The position numbers were made by a program, and so were the translations under genes. A stretch of DNA of 64,000 nt from assembly GCA_903772945.1 (NCBI GenBank), contig CAICTM010000367.1, positions 1 to 64,000 on the forward strand, read 5' to 3'. Shown here piece by piece: positions 52,538-64,000 of this stretch; the stretch's first letter is position 1; each line of letters opens with the position of its first letter. Below the pieces are notes generated by a model. The model made no database searches. It was given only the letters and a program-made list of their open reading frames with translations, and was not told the DNA's origin. This stretch comes from Seminavis robusta (lineage: Eukaryota; Bacillariophyta; Bacillariophyceae; Naviculales; Naviculaceae).

Positions 52538-55500
52538 TCAGTGATAGAGCCCCCTCAGGTTCCTTCCGTGCTTCGACATTGGCTTCCCTGTGCGATAGCT
52601 AAAGTGGTGACCACATCCCCCCGGTGGAGCACAGTGCATATGGTCGCAGCCAGAATTCTTTTCTATTGGAGTATGGCAGTTCGGACAAGGCATTGTGTTC
52701 TGGATGACCCATTGCAGCATCTTTTTCGTCGGAGGGCAGGTCGTATCGGGGTGCCAATGGTTGCCACAAAGCGCGCAGTACTGCAACCCACACTCAGAAC
52801 CCGGACAGGTGATGCAGCCGTCGCCCACATCCTCTTCCGTGACGATCCCAACACCCCCACAAGGGCATCTGAGAACCGCTTTGGCCGCCAATGCTACCCT
52901 CTTGTTACGCTCATTCTCCCGGTCTTCCATCCGCAAGATATCCCATTGTGACAAATTAGCCCTGACGGTGGGCGTGGCAAAGGTTGCGCTGCAGTTGGCA
53001 TTTGCGCATGGCATTCCAGCAATGTCACCCGCTTGGACCGTTTCCGTGGCGTAGCGATGAAAGCATCCACGGCAAAAGAAGTGGATTTCATCGCCTTCGC
53101 AATGTACAGTGTCAGTGATTCTGTACTCCTCGCAGCAAACCAGGCACTCCATACCAACAACCGACTCTTCTGGAGTCGCCTGCTCGGGGTTTTCTCCAGA
53201 GGGTTCCTGCGCGCTCTTTTTCTCTTCGTCAACATCTCCGCCATCAATGTAGCTTTCCTCCTGCAAAAATTGATGCGGGATTTCAATGCCATCTACTGCT
53301 TCTTGTGCTTCATGTAATGCGGGGGGTTCATTATGCTGCAATGGGGGATCCGCATCTTCATCCTGTTCGTCAAGCGGCTTGATCGCATCTAGCACCCTCT
53401 GGAACTCTGCTTTCTGGAAGTGAGCTGCAAGGTTCTTTCGTAAAATAGCCAGACACACCATGTTGAACTCGTCAAAGCCATAATTGGTGTCAACGTCCAA
53501 GTTCACCTCATGACAACCCAAATCAGAAGCGCATTGTGTTACCATGCCCCACAACGTCCTTGTATTTCGTACGGCAGCATTGTCCTTTTCCAGGAGCCAG
53601 GTTTCTGCATCGATTTTGGATATTTGTAAGGCTGCGATCAAAACCAGAGTCCGTTGTGTGAACGTAAGCTGCGGCGTGTAGACGTCGAGGTGTGTGGCAT
53701 ACGTTGGCTCAACATTCTTGTTTTCCCCCGCTTGCATGGGTGCTGTCTGCAGCGAATCAGCCTCTGCTTCTCCGCCAGAAGCCTGAGCGTCGTTTGCTGC
53801 GGGGTCGATGACCGCTGCAGTGGGGTCTGCGCGATTTAGCTCTTGGTGGGCAAGTTCGATGCACCCCGCTATGATCGCACAGCAGCAGACGACGAGTCCA
53901 ATCGAGAATGGGATCAGGATTACCAGAAAAGCATTGAATCCACTCGGATCGTCAGTGTCATAATCCGAATCGAGCTTCGCCACAATCAAGCACAAAACCA
54001 AGAGCTGAAAGAAGACCTCACAGGGCACTAAGTGGAACTGCGCAGTGCGAATGTCTTGATTCTCGTACACTGATTGCCATCTTTCAAACTCCTCGCGTAC
54101 TGCCGGTGCCTCGGCTTGAGATGCATGGCTGGAATCTTGAACTGGTGGCGCGGCGGTGTTGGGCGTATTCTGCGTGGCTTCTAATGTGGAGATGGCGCCA
54201 TTTGTTGTCACAATGATTGTGTTGCCTTCATCGACTGCGGCGAGAGCTACGTTGGTGGTGGATGTATTGTTGATGTCGTTTTCTGGGATGGTCGGGTTCT
54301 CTGGAACAATTTCGTTTGTTGTCGCTTGCTGCTGATTATCCCCATCAGCTAATAGATCCAACAAAGGTTTATCGCCGGGGGCAGAAAATGATCCTCTCGC
54401 CAAGGATGGGAGAAAGTGAATGCTGGCCGTACTTTCTGTTTGCACCAGCTCCGGTTGTGTCGTGTTAATTTCGGGGGAGAAGATTGTCTTGATACTAATC
54501 ATCCCATCGACAACCATGCCTGCTTCTAAATCCATGTGTTCAATACCCGATTCTTGACCATTCTGCGGCGCCGGATCCAAATCCAGCTCGTTCACCTTGT
54601 GCTCTTGAGGTTCTCCGCTTGAATCCAGTGGATTCAGCGCGTCGACTTGATCGTCCGTTTGCAGCGGTACTCGCTCGACCAATCCGGTCTCCATATCAAA
54701 GTGATCGGATGGCGCATCAGGTTCCACAGGAAGATCAGGAGTCGGATTGGAATCTGGAACAAGCGAGTCCTGGGCTTTACCATCGTCGACCGTGTTGTTG
54801 TTGTTGGCAATTGCGGGTTCTGTAATGACTTGATCAGCCCCGACGCTATCTCCACGAAAAATGGTCTCCACACGGGGAATTTCGACTCCAGTCGTACTCC
54901 CTTCGTCTTGCGAGAGGGATTGCGTGACAGCCTGCATGACGATATCGACAACAACCTGTTCTTTGAATGGTGAATCCGGCGCAGCGGGCACAGATCTGCT
55001 TCCTTCGTCAACATTATTATTGTTGTTGTCGTCGTCATTCGTGCTGTCAGTCGGATATGTTTCTACCTTGGCGGCAGCAGCGTTGTCGGGGTGGATGCTA
55101 CTGATGTCGCTGGCTGGCATTTCCGTGCTTTGGTTAGTCAGAAGTGACTGCGAATTGTTCATGTTGGTGTTATCGTTGACGTTGATTGGGACACTGTTGT
55201 TGTTCGAAGCACCATTCAAAGAATTTCCGGTTGCTGGTGTTGCGGGAGTATTTGTTGTTGTTGAATTATTTGTTGTTGTTGTGGAAGTAAAAGCAGTGGC
55301 TGTAGCTCTGCGTACAGCTCGGGAAGAAGTGTAGAGTCGAATGCCCAAATGAATCCAAATGGGTGAAAAAACGATCCAAAAACTAACGTTGAAATGTCGT
55401 TCCAGTTTCAATGCCATGAGTGTGACAAATATGGTTCCATAGACAGCCAATTTGACCATGGACCGGTATAGACTGACAGCAGCCCGATCGACCTGGACGT

Positions 55501-56655
55501 ACTCGGGTGAGGATTCGACCCGAATTTGTTCCATTTTGTTTGGATCCGACGAGTGGGCTTGCATTTCCTCATCCGGAAGAGCAATCAAGTGCGCCGCCAC
55601 CTTGTTGGCATCCCCAGTAATGACAATGTATCCCTCGGGGAGTTGTTGTTGTTGTTGTTGTTGCGTTTGCTGATTGTGGTTGTCGTTATTCTCGGCATGA
55701 TCATCATCATCGTTGTTGTCGTCGTCGGCATGACTCGCAGTGTCAATAGTATTTGCGGTAGTCACAGACTCCATGAGTTCTCGAGACACCATTTTGGATT
55801 GCAAGTCTCGCAGACAGGCAATTGCGGCGGTTGTGCAGTGACATCGAAAGAAAATGGCCGCATAGAACGGCGTGGATAGTATGTACCAATTGATGGATTC
55901 CGGTACATCTCTATCCCAATATCGCGCCATCCAAAAGCAGCCCAGCCAGAGCGCAGCGTGCTGTCCAAAGGCGGAGAACATGGCCCCAAAACTGCGGAGC
56001 GTGCATTGTTTCCGCCACGGATGTTCTAGCATGGCCAACCAAAAGAGACAGACAACTCCATAATATCCCCATGATGGAATCAAAACCATGACCCAATCTT
56101 GTGTTACGAGACCTTTCAGTGTGGCGTCAACCATGGCGGCTCTGTGTAGCAACAGTAACAGTAACAACAACGATTGGTCAGCTCCATCCTTATTCCAATT
56201 CAAAATTTCCATTTTGTAATGTGCACTTACAAGATGACGGACTGCAATACAAGAAAGGGGAACCACCGTCGTGAATGAGTCAAATTGAGGATCCAAGAAA
56301 GGGGTCCACGAATCACACGATAACGCGACGGTCTGCATTGGAGCAAATGATATTGTTGTCTTAAGTGTTTGTCTCCCAAAATTTGAAAGGCATCCTTGAT
56401 GGATTTTTCTTTGGCGTCCAGTGCCGCCGCTGCTCTTGCAATGTCTTCAGAGCCGTTCCATTCCAGCATCATGCGATCGCATTGCAGCCGCAAGGAAATG
56501 CGTCGGTACGATTTCCGAATATCGCAAATGGGTGCATACCGTGGCAGATCCAGGCACGTATAGTACTCATTCTCTTGCTCCTTCTCTTCTTGCTTCTTGG
56601 TCTGAGGCAGAAACAGAGTCGACACGTGGATCAACAGCACGTTGGTCAGAGACAT
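52538..56655 (-). CDS. Multipass membrane RBR E3 ubiquitin ligase with J-like N terminus
   Basis: Exons 56655-56231 and 56141-52538 (89-nt intron) give 1342 residues; an upstream ATG at 56745 would add 30. Residues about 20-95 look like a J domain (YYTCLDLPRYAPICDIRKSY, then KDAFQILGDKHLRQQY), but the HPD triad is replaced (LQCDR). Several membrane spans follow (about 145-245), then FWIVFSPIWIHLGIRL (about 390-412), which resembles TMEM185-type proteins. A very long Asn/Asp/Thr-rich loop (about 420-800) leads to more spans (about 850-900). The C terminus (1137-1342) is an RBR module: CLVCCEEY...CRGCFHRYA (RING1), CPCGG...CALCGNHWH (IBR), and CPNCHTPIEKNSGCDHMHC (RING2, with the probable catalytic Cys in GCDHM). 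It should transfer ubiquitin through a Cys thioester at an internal membrane. Confidence 0.88.
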
Positions 56656-57509
56656 TGTGGTGGTGGATTGTGGTTGCAACCAATACGAATTTGAAAAAGG
56701 ACGAGTTATTGGTTGTTGATCCAGTTCGATTCGATTCGACTGCACACTCCACTGCTACGGTACAAGCTAGGACAGCCACCGGCAAATAATTGGAAGGGCT
56801 CACCAAACACACAAAGGACCGAACACTTGAAATGGGCAACAGCAAAAGTTATTGTTATTTGTTCCTTTGCCTTCGATAACCTCGATCATCGTTCCGTGGA
56901 GCGATTGCTGTTGTTGCCGGTCCAGTCCTGCCTAAATTTAACCCCAGTTCTGTGCGGGTATCCCCAACTCTCGAGGGCGCGGCGTGACATGCAAAACCGC
57001 TGCGAAGGCTCTTTAGGCTTTAGAAATCAGTATGACGTCACTTTGGTACACTAAAGCTCCCAACTGCGACCGAGTGCCCTCAGCACACACAGATGAGCAC
57101 AACCACGATAACGACGATGGCCACTGTAGACGCGGCGGAACATCCAAAACATTGCCCGAGCTGATATGACAGTGCCATTGACCACAAAAGGCCGCTAAAG
57201 AACAAAGTACCGGTACCGTTTCACCACTCTCTCGCTTGCCTTGCGCCTTCCTTACCGCTCCATTGCTCTCCGGATACCTTCACTTCTTGCCTGGGAAGTC
57301 CATTGTTTGGCCACATCACTTCGCAGCCATCACATCACATTGCTCGACCCATCCATCCTTTGCTGCTGGAGTGATATTGGAGTTCCCTCGGCGAAGAGAA
57401 ACGGAGATTTTGCGTTTGAAGAAATCTGCTAGCTAGTAGTGTTCTTGTGGTTGGTTGCTCGCACAAATCCTATCATCTGAAACCAATAGTACATTGAGAA
57501 AGGAACACA
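56656..57509. other. Divergent promoter region
   Basis: About 850 bases between divergent starts (RBR minus, glutaredoxin plus). It contains TGACGTCA at 57033-57040 and a CTAGCTAG run at about 57429-57436. No gene is supported. Confidence 0.5.
57033..57040. promoter_or_regulatory. CRE-like TGACGTCA site
   Basis: A second perfect TGACGTCA palindrome, again in a divergent promoter, about 380 bases from the RBR start and 470 from the glutaredoxin start. It is a candidate bZIP site; function is inferred. Confidence 0.4.
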
Positions 57510-59820
57510 ATGGGCCGAATTACCATTTTCAGCACGAACGATTGCCACTTTTGCCTTCGGGCCAAGAGAGAGCTGCAGTACCGATGTCTGCCCTTTGTGG
57601 AAATTGATATTGGAGCCTTTCCAGGTACGTACGTGTGAAGTATTATCAGGAGGAATGATCGCTGTGATGTTTTGTCTGCCCTAGCTAGCAAGTGGTTGAG
57701 TGAGTCATAGTGCTCGTTGTATCTAACTTTCTTTGACTTTTGCCTTGGTTTGCATGGATTGACAACTGAATGAATGAATGAATGAATGAATAGAACGAAA
57801 GGAGGATATGTTGGAATTGGCTGGCCGATACTCGGTGCCTCAGATATTCCTCAATGATACTTGGATTGGCGGGTGCGATAAATTGTTGGTTCTCTTGGAT
57901 CAATGGGATAATGAAGCTTCGGAAGCAGAGAATGATGTCAGTTGCCAGGACGTCATTGAAGCCGAAAAGAAAGCTTTTGGCGGTCGCAGTATTTCCGAGG
58001 GGATTCTAGAAAATTGTCGCATTTGGCGCAAGTATCAAGAAGAAGTCGCGTCCAAGCCGGACCCGGCCGATCCCAGATTGGCGCTACCGACGCCTCTCGT
58101 GGTCAAAAGCGACAATCCACAGCAAGGCGAAGGAGGAGTCGATGTACCAGCCAGGGCCTTGCTCATGGAAAAGAATGTTAGCGAGGCTGACCTGGATGAA
58201 GAAGGGTATGGAGAGGAAAGCAACTTTGGCTGCATTCCACTTCCCGATGGAACGTGTGCGGGCATTCGAGAAGTCACCAATGATCTGGTCGAAAACATGC
58301 CACGACACAAGCTTGCCTACCTGGCCAAGTTCTACACTGACTGCTTTCCCGGAAAAGAAGGAGTCGATGCACTCCTCAAAATCTATCCCTTTGAGAGCCC
58401 CAGTAGCAGCAGTGACATCAGCGATGAGGATCGAGAAGAGGCAACCGCGAAAGCTCGGGCCAAAGCTGTCAAGTTTGGGCTGCTACTGCAGCAGTATGGG
58501 ATCCTTCATCATGTTTGTAATGAGCGAAAGTTTCAGGATACGTCCTCATATTACTACAGGCTTCAACCATTCCATGAACCGAGGGTCCTCAACAGCTTTC
58601 AGTCCTTGCAACGAGTCCTACAACAGCTACCCAAAGACCATCCTGTGCCCAAATCGTTTCGGGGATTGCCTGTGGAAGAGGACCAGAAAGATCTCGGCAG
58701 CATGGGCAGCCAACATGACAAGAAGAAAAAGGGCATGCTGGACCTTAGCAGTAGCAATCACGACAAGAAGAAAAAGGGCATGCTGGACCTTAGCAGCAGC
58801 AATCATGACAGGAAGAAAAAGGACAGTGGTCCTGATTTTCCCCTGCCTCTTGTCTTGACTCCGCAAGGCGCTCTAGCTCTGTTGAGTCGGCTGCAGAAAC
58901 TGCTGACCAATATTGAAGTGCGAGCGACTGGTCGTGATGGTATCGATTTCCTGGCGGCTAAAGACTACGATGATCCAGACTTTCAGTTGCTGGAAGAAGG
59001 GTCCTGTCAGCTGCAGTGTATGGATCCGATGGCGCTGGCTGCCACCATGACACACGAAGAAAAAATGGTCTTTGGAATTCATCTGTACAACATCATGGTT
59101 CGGCATGCATACATCAAGGTGGGCATTCCCCTGAAATCGTCACAACGGGGAGCTTTCTTCACGGGAGTCTGCTACAACGTTGCAAATCAAATCTTATCTC
59201 TGGATGACGTTGAGCATGGAATCATTCGCGCCAACACACGACATCCCTACCACCTGTCTGCACAATTCGTGGGCGACGATCCCCGACGTGCTTGGGCCGT
59301 TTCCAAATTGGATCCACGCATTCACTTCACGTTGTTCTGCGGCGCCAACAGTTGTCCGCCATCTTCGCACTACACCGTGGACAATCTAGAAAATGAATTG
59401 CAACTCGCCGCTGAATCTTTTGTGCAGGAAGATTCCAATGTTCTTGTCGACCGAGAAAACAACACGTTGCATTTGAGCATGCTCTTCAAGTGGTACCGAA
59501 GCGATTTCGGCGCGTCGTCAAACCGGGATCTTCCCGCTGTCATTTTGAAGTATCTACCGAAGCGTGGAGAAAAGTACAAGGCCCTGTCAAAAATGTTCGA
59601 GAAAAAGTCCGGCTCCTTTTCTGGATTGTTCCGTTCGTCGGGTGGCGCGGACATCAAGATCAAGTTTCTGCCATACGATTGGGGTTCTAAGGCTGCGCCT
59701 GGCAAATGCTTGGAATTCACCAGTGGAGCTCTGAGGACTAGAGAAGTGTCTCTCCGAGCACCCTTTTCCAAGCAGAGGGGAACCTCCCCGCTACCAAAGG
59801 GGTGCATTCCGGCGAGCTAG
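57510..59820 (+). CDS. Glutaredoxin-DEP-DUF547 protein
   Basis: Exons 57510-57624 and 57794-59820 give 713 residues. The small first exon supplies the glutaredoxin start: MGRITIFSTNDCHFC with a CHFC dithiol at 12-15. Exon 2 adds the cis-Pro loop SVPQIFL (Pro54) and GGCD. A DEP domain (about 200-295) is recognised by LAKFYTDCFPGKEGVDALL, FGLLLQQYGILHHVC and YYYRLQ; it may bind membranes or G-protein partners. Two and a half tandem units of HDKKKKGMLDLSSSN follow (about 345-380). DUF547 (about 450-610) shows IHLYNIMVRHAYI, ARANTRHP-like RANTRHPYHLS, IHFTLFCGANSCPP and FKWYRSDFG. The same three-domain order occurs in plants, annotated as a thiol oxidoreductase-like protein of unknown role. The stop codon is inside AGCTAG. 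Confidence 0.9.
57767..57790. repeat. TGAA microsatellite in intron
   Basis: Six TGAA units abut the TAG acceptor of the glutaredoxin intron, replacing the usual pyrimidine tract. Confidence 0.85.
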
Positions 59821-60909
59821 TTCGTCAGCGCCACCAGCACCCTAAAGGATTACCCGCTCTGAATTTTTGCACCGTCCATCGGCACACTTTTCTAGCAAGC
59901 AATCAGCGAAAGATTGCACTAAAGAAAGCACTGTTCTGATGGACTCTCCACTGCAACACTATCAGCCCCGCCACATTGTGTGTGTACAGTGCATGCTCTA
60001 CAGCCAGCCAGCCAGCTAGTGAAATGGGATCGATGCTGAGATGGCTTATCCAAAAAGCATCTTGCCTAATTTGGTAGCAACCACTGGGGCCATACCAGTA
60101 CTCTACTAATAGCTAAACTATTGAAGATGACTTTGTTGATTGTACATAAAGGTTGGTTTGGCATGAGGTGCTTCGACCAACAATCAATTTTGTTGTGTGA
60201 AGCCAGTTAGGCTTAGCTTCAGTAGTGGTCCATAGAGGATGACAGCAAAGCCACAGAATGTGGAGAAATACCAACCAAGGAGGGTTGATTTGCAGTTGGC
60301 ATGCAAGGATGTGAGGACCTCAAGTAAGTGTCAAGCTCATGGAGTTGGAGTAGACTCATTAGCCTGCAAAATCTGCTGGAGCCGGGAACCAAAGGTTGCA
60401 ACCCCTAGAATCTAGCTAATGAAATTCCAGTGCCTAGCGTTTTGTCCCTAATGGTCAGGGACTCGACTCCTCTGCTGCTTGCCACTGATGAAGCACCTTG
60501 CGAAACTCACACTTTGATCCTTCCTGAGTTTGGATCTCGAGCAGCACTGCTTTCAGTAGAGACTAATGCTTTAGTCCCCAAGGCTATTAATTCTTGTAGA
60601 GGACCTACTTGTGTTGAGTCAACTGTGTGTCCCCCCCCCCCCCCAACCACCACCGCTAGCCATGTTTCTTCAGTTTCTCAAAATCAGGTTGGCACCTGGT
60701 TCTTCTTAGTTGGCTGGAAGATGGCAAGCAAGTTAGCTAGCTTGGTAGAAGAGAATCCTCTTCTTGTACTTCTTTGACTCTCTCTTTTGGAAAGGACACA
60801 GAAACACAACACTGCCTGCCCAATACCACTGCCAGACCATAAGTCTTTGAATCAGTTGGCTGGTACAGATGCATGGGCACAGCCAAGAGCATTATCTATG
60901 TGATCACAA

Positions 60910-60947
60910 TAGCAATCACTGCAACGAATAGCAATCACTGCAACGAA
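60910..60947. repeat. 19-bp tandem duplication
   Basis: Two perfect copies of TAGCAATCACTGCAACGAA lie side by side in intergenic DNA. Confidence 0.85.
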
Positions 60948-61450
60948 GAGGATCTTTGCACATGTACAAAGCTCATTTACGGAAAGCTAGTCAGCTAGTC
61001 ATTTTAGCTACTTCCAGCATACTCGGGCTCCACCTGGGCACTTCACTTTGCCCTGTTCATTGAACCAATTATTTTAAAAGAGACTCTTTTTATTTGGTGG
61101 TTTTCTTGTCACCAAAGCAAACCTGCACTTTCATTCAGTTGAAGCAAATTATTCTAAGCAGTTTTGGGCTGGTTTCAATCTTGGTGGAAAGTTCCAGTGA
61201 GCCAGCCAAGCCTTCAACCAAGGAACAGCAAGGACATAAACAGAACCATTCTTTGGATTTTCAAGGGAAGAACACAGAGAGTTGAACCCCAAATTGGAAG
61301 CAGGTCCAAATTGGGGGCACAGAGCCAGCCACAATGGAAAGCCAGTTTTGTGGACTGGCAGGTGTGTTGGTTTGTCTTTTCAGCAGTGCAAAAAGTGTCA
61401 AGTTTCCTTGTCATTGTTTCTTCAAGCTGCCAGTACAGCTGGGGAGGATT

Positions 61451-61494
61451 GGTGGAGGTTGGGAGGGCTCTTGGTGGAGGTTGGGAGGGCTCTT
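61451..61494. repeat. 22-bp tandem duplication
   Basis: Two perfect 22-base copies start GGTGGAGGTTGGGAGGGCTC. The unit is G-rich with several GGG runs and could form a quadruplex, though this is not shown. Confidence 0.85.
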
Positions 61495-61827
61495 GGCATC
61501 AAAAATGAGTCTCTTGGCGCCCCCAAAGAACCTGGACCCCAAAGCAACCTCAACAATAAGTGTGGCGATCACCGAGCTCTTGTTGTCCTCTGACGCTGGG
61601 GCAAAGGCACTGCTTGGCCAACAAAAATAACTCTTTGACCGCCTCTTCAAGCTGGAGGTTGGAGTTGAGTTGGCATCCGAGCGTGAGAGCTGAGAGTACA
61701 AAGGTTACAAAGGGCGTTTGGGATTGTGTTTGTCATTTCTCGGCATTTGTGGCTGGAAGCGCCTCTCAATTCTGTAGGATCATTGTGAATTCATTGAAAA
61801 TTCTAGAGTGTCTCTCTATATCGTGCC

Positions 61828-64000
61828 ATGCCTTCTCCACACAGCTCCAGACGGAAAGGAAAGCAACGCAAACGAGTGGCTCCAACCACCATTGCTGCTT
61901 CCACCGTCAAGACACGCTCCTCGCCACGGACACGGAATTTCTCGCCAGCAGCAGCTGTTGCTCGGCCAGTCCAAGGAAAAATCAAACCCAAAATCGCCTT
62001 TCAACCCGACACTGACAATAGCGATTCTGACGATGACAGCATGGAAGTGACCATCCATCCAAAGTCGCCTGCGACAAGGTCCACTACAGCTTCACCGGCC
62101 GTGTTGACTGGGCGTCGGAAGAATGCTGGACGGCGGTCACCCAAAAGCCCTGCAGCAAAGCTACAAATCGATCTTTCTGATGATGAAAGCGACAATGATA
62201 GCGACATTGAAAATCCTACCACGCAGCAACTTTCTTGTCTCTGCTGGAAATGCCATGTGAAACTCAAACTGCCAAACTCCACACAATTCTGTTGCTACGC
62301 CATGCATGTTCATCCGGTCTTGCAAGTCCCTGTTTGCTGTGTGTGCAGCGAAGAAGTTGCAAATCATCAGAATGGAAGTGCTGGTACGGACGGGGACGAC
62401 ATTTGCCATGGCTGTGCAGAACCCGCCGATACGATGTTCCTGTGCGATCGCTGCCCTCGACAGTTTTGCAGCACCTGCGTCGCACAAGCCAATGGAGGAG
62501 GTGACAAGGGTTTGAAATTTGCGGATCAATTGGCAGAGGAAGAAGACGACTGGATGTGCCTGATGTGTGGGCCCGAGCCAGAGCTGGAAGAGTTGCAGCA
62601 AGGGTTGGACCAAAAGAGTACCGCCACAACTGTCGACCAGCTGTCCCAAGACAGTGCCGATGTAGATTCATCTCCAAAGCGGAGCGTCGACGAGATCCTC
62701 AAAGAATTGGACTGCGTAGAGGCAGAGCAACGAGCCTGTGAGAAATGGGATGATCCAGCCTTCCTGGCAGCCAAACGTTTGGAAATCTCCAGAGAATATG
62801 AGCGAGAAAACCCTCACTCGAGCGCAGATGAGGTGGCGAAATTTGAAGAAGGTGAAATCAAAAGATTGATTAAGGAATGGGGAAAGCATGACGCCAGGCT
62901 TGGAGACATGGCGACAAGTCTACAAGAAGAACTTGAGGTCGGGCACAAGCTTGATCTGGCCAAGGTCTATCGTAAATACTTCAGCGAAGAAGGATTCACC
63001 GACCAAAATGCAGGTGAAGGAGAGGAAGTGGATCCAGAGTGGAAAAGGAAGGCAGATGAGGAGATTCGACGGCGGGATAAGGCGCAACCCCCTCAACCGA
63101 TTCCAAACATTTTATCTCCGCGAAAGTACGAACAGGTAAGTCATCAAGTTGTGCTGCTAGCGTTGCCCCATGATGAATACATTCCCGCTCACGTATCCCT
63201 TGCTCCTTCTGCTCACAGGATACCTATGTCGATTTGGAGGACCTCATGACAAAGGCGGAAGACGAGCAAGACCGAAGCACTCTGGGGGAAGGGTTCCGGT
63301 CTACCAGCGAAAGACCGTCGCAAAGACAAATTGAAATGGCGCTGAAAATGGAAGACGAACTACTGAAGGAAAAAAAGATCAGAATTCAACTCAAGATTGA
63401 CAACGACGCAGACGCGCAAGAAGAAAACGATGAGCAAGAGCAGACATCACAACAGGGATCCAATGGCGTGTCCAGCGTTCGACGAGACACATACGTATCG
63501 TTCATGAAAGAGCGACAGAAGAAGAAAAAACCACCTCCAGCGGCATCATTGCCTCCTGTCCCCGAGGAGACCAAGGATGATACCGCAGCCGACCAAGAAA
63601 CCGCCAATCCACTCCGCAAACCAAAGCCATTCTCATCCTCCGCGTTTGTTGATCTCACTGATGATAGCCCTGCTCTGCATCAACGGCGAAAACCTACGGG
63701 TTTCGCACGAAACCCACGAAAGGCGTTGCAATTCGAATATTGGGAGGCCAGCAAGGACGCCAGCGATGAGGAAGATGACCCGGACGACGATTGGCCACAC
63801 TCTGATCTTGTGTTGTCCTCACCGAATGTCTACTCTTCGAGTGATCATAAGGTCAAGACGGTCACCGTATCCAAAGACCTAGTAGCGCATTTGAAGCCGC
63901 ATCAGAAGGAAGGTGTCCAATTCATGTGGCGAAATGCGTGCAAGGACTTGAATGTGCGAACGAGCAATGATCAAGCCGGTCTCAGCGAAGAAAAAGATGT
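61828..64000 (+). CDS. ATRX-like ADD-SNF2 chromatin remodeller (partial)
   Basis: Exon 1 is 61828-63135; exon 2 starts at 63219 after an 83-nt intron and runs off the window, so at least 696 residues are present. After a basic, disordered N terminus comes an ADD-type zinc region (about 133-255): CLCWKCHVKL, FCCYAMHVHP and CCVCSEEV, then a PHD-like finger, DDICHGCAEPADTMFLCDRC, CSTCVAQ, and WMCLMC. A charged helical region follows. At about 658 begins the SNF2 ATPase with VAHLKPHQKEGVQFMWR, the Q-motif-like start seen in ATRX and Rad54. ADD domains read H3 unmodified at K4 and methylated at K9. The protein likely remodels or silences heterochromatin. The ATPase core and helicase motifs lie beyond the edge. 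Confidence 0.88.

Larger units (their letters stand above)
59821..61827. other. 2 kb gene-poor region with short tandem repeats
   Basis: No gene is supported. It holds a C14 tract (60631-60644), a 19-bp tandem pair (60910-60947) and a 22-bp tandem pair (61451-61494). It ends with the promoter of the ATRX-like gene. Confidence 0.5.

Overview
The window looks like nuclear DNA from a diatom, most likely a raphid pennate of the Seminavis type; the genus is an inference. Three things point that way. Genes carry short GT-AG introns (about 55-190 nt). One small protein has a plastid bipartite presequence with a cleavage motif of the ASAF type. The gene families are typical of diatoms: type II LRR proteins with Pro-Ser stalks, helicase-associated domain proteins and Glf-type mutases. 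Intergenic DNA is peppered with CTAGCTAG and GGTACCGGTACC palindromes. There are no operons. I call 22 protein-coding genes, one cut by the right edge, plus one eroded fragment. I rebuilt exons by hand from splice sites, reading-frame phase and family conservation.

Layout. 0-6 kb: a degraded HMG-box-like fragment, a small plastid membrane protein, a basic protein of a family that recurs at 31 kb, and a nucleotide-sugar transporter. 6-15.3 kb: three tandem paralogous type II LRR membrane proteins on the minus strand. 15.6-22.6 kb: one 7-exon gene for a 2181-residue soluble-adenylyl-cyclase-like protein. 22.6-31 kb: mostly gene-poor, with duplicated and inverted repeats around one helicase-associated domain gene containing 20- and 22-nt exons. 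31-37 kb: the second member of the 2.4 kb family, an EF-hand/CorA channel and a BTB protein.

37-44 kb: a Golgi-type membrane protein fusing UDP-galactopyranose mutase to a nucleotide-sugar glycosyltransferase, then a PRK-type P-loop kinase and an unrecognised conserved protein that diverge from a short promoter containing TGACGTCA. 44-50 kb: three proteins I do not recognise. 50-60 kb: an FG-GAP propeller protein, a HAD-like protein, a very large membrane protein ending in an RBR ubiquitin ligase, and a glutaredoxin-DEP-DUF547 protein. 61.8 kb to the edge: an ATRX-like ADD-SNF2 chromatin remodeller, cut by the window end.

The most notable items are the mutase-glycosyltransferase fusion, the tandem type II LRR receptor-like cluster, the J-like/multipass/RBR fusion, the Ca-binding CorA channel, and palindromic TGACGTCA sites in two divergent promoters in the same window as a bicarbonate-type cyclase gene. 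No rRNA, tRNA, CRISPR array or intact transposon was recognised.
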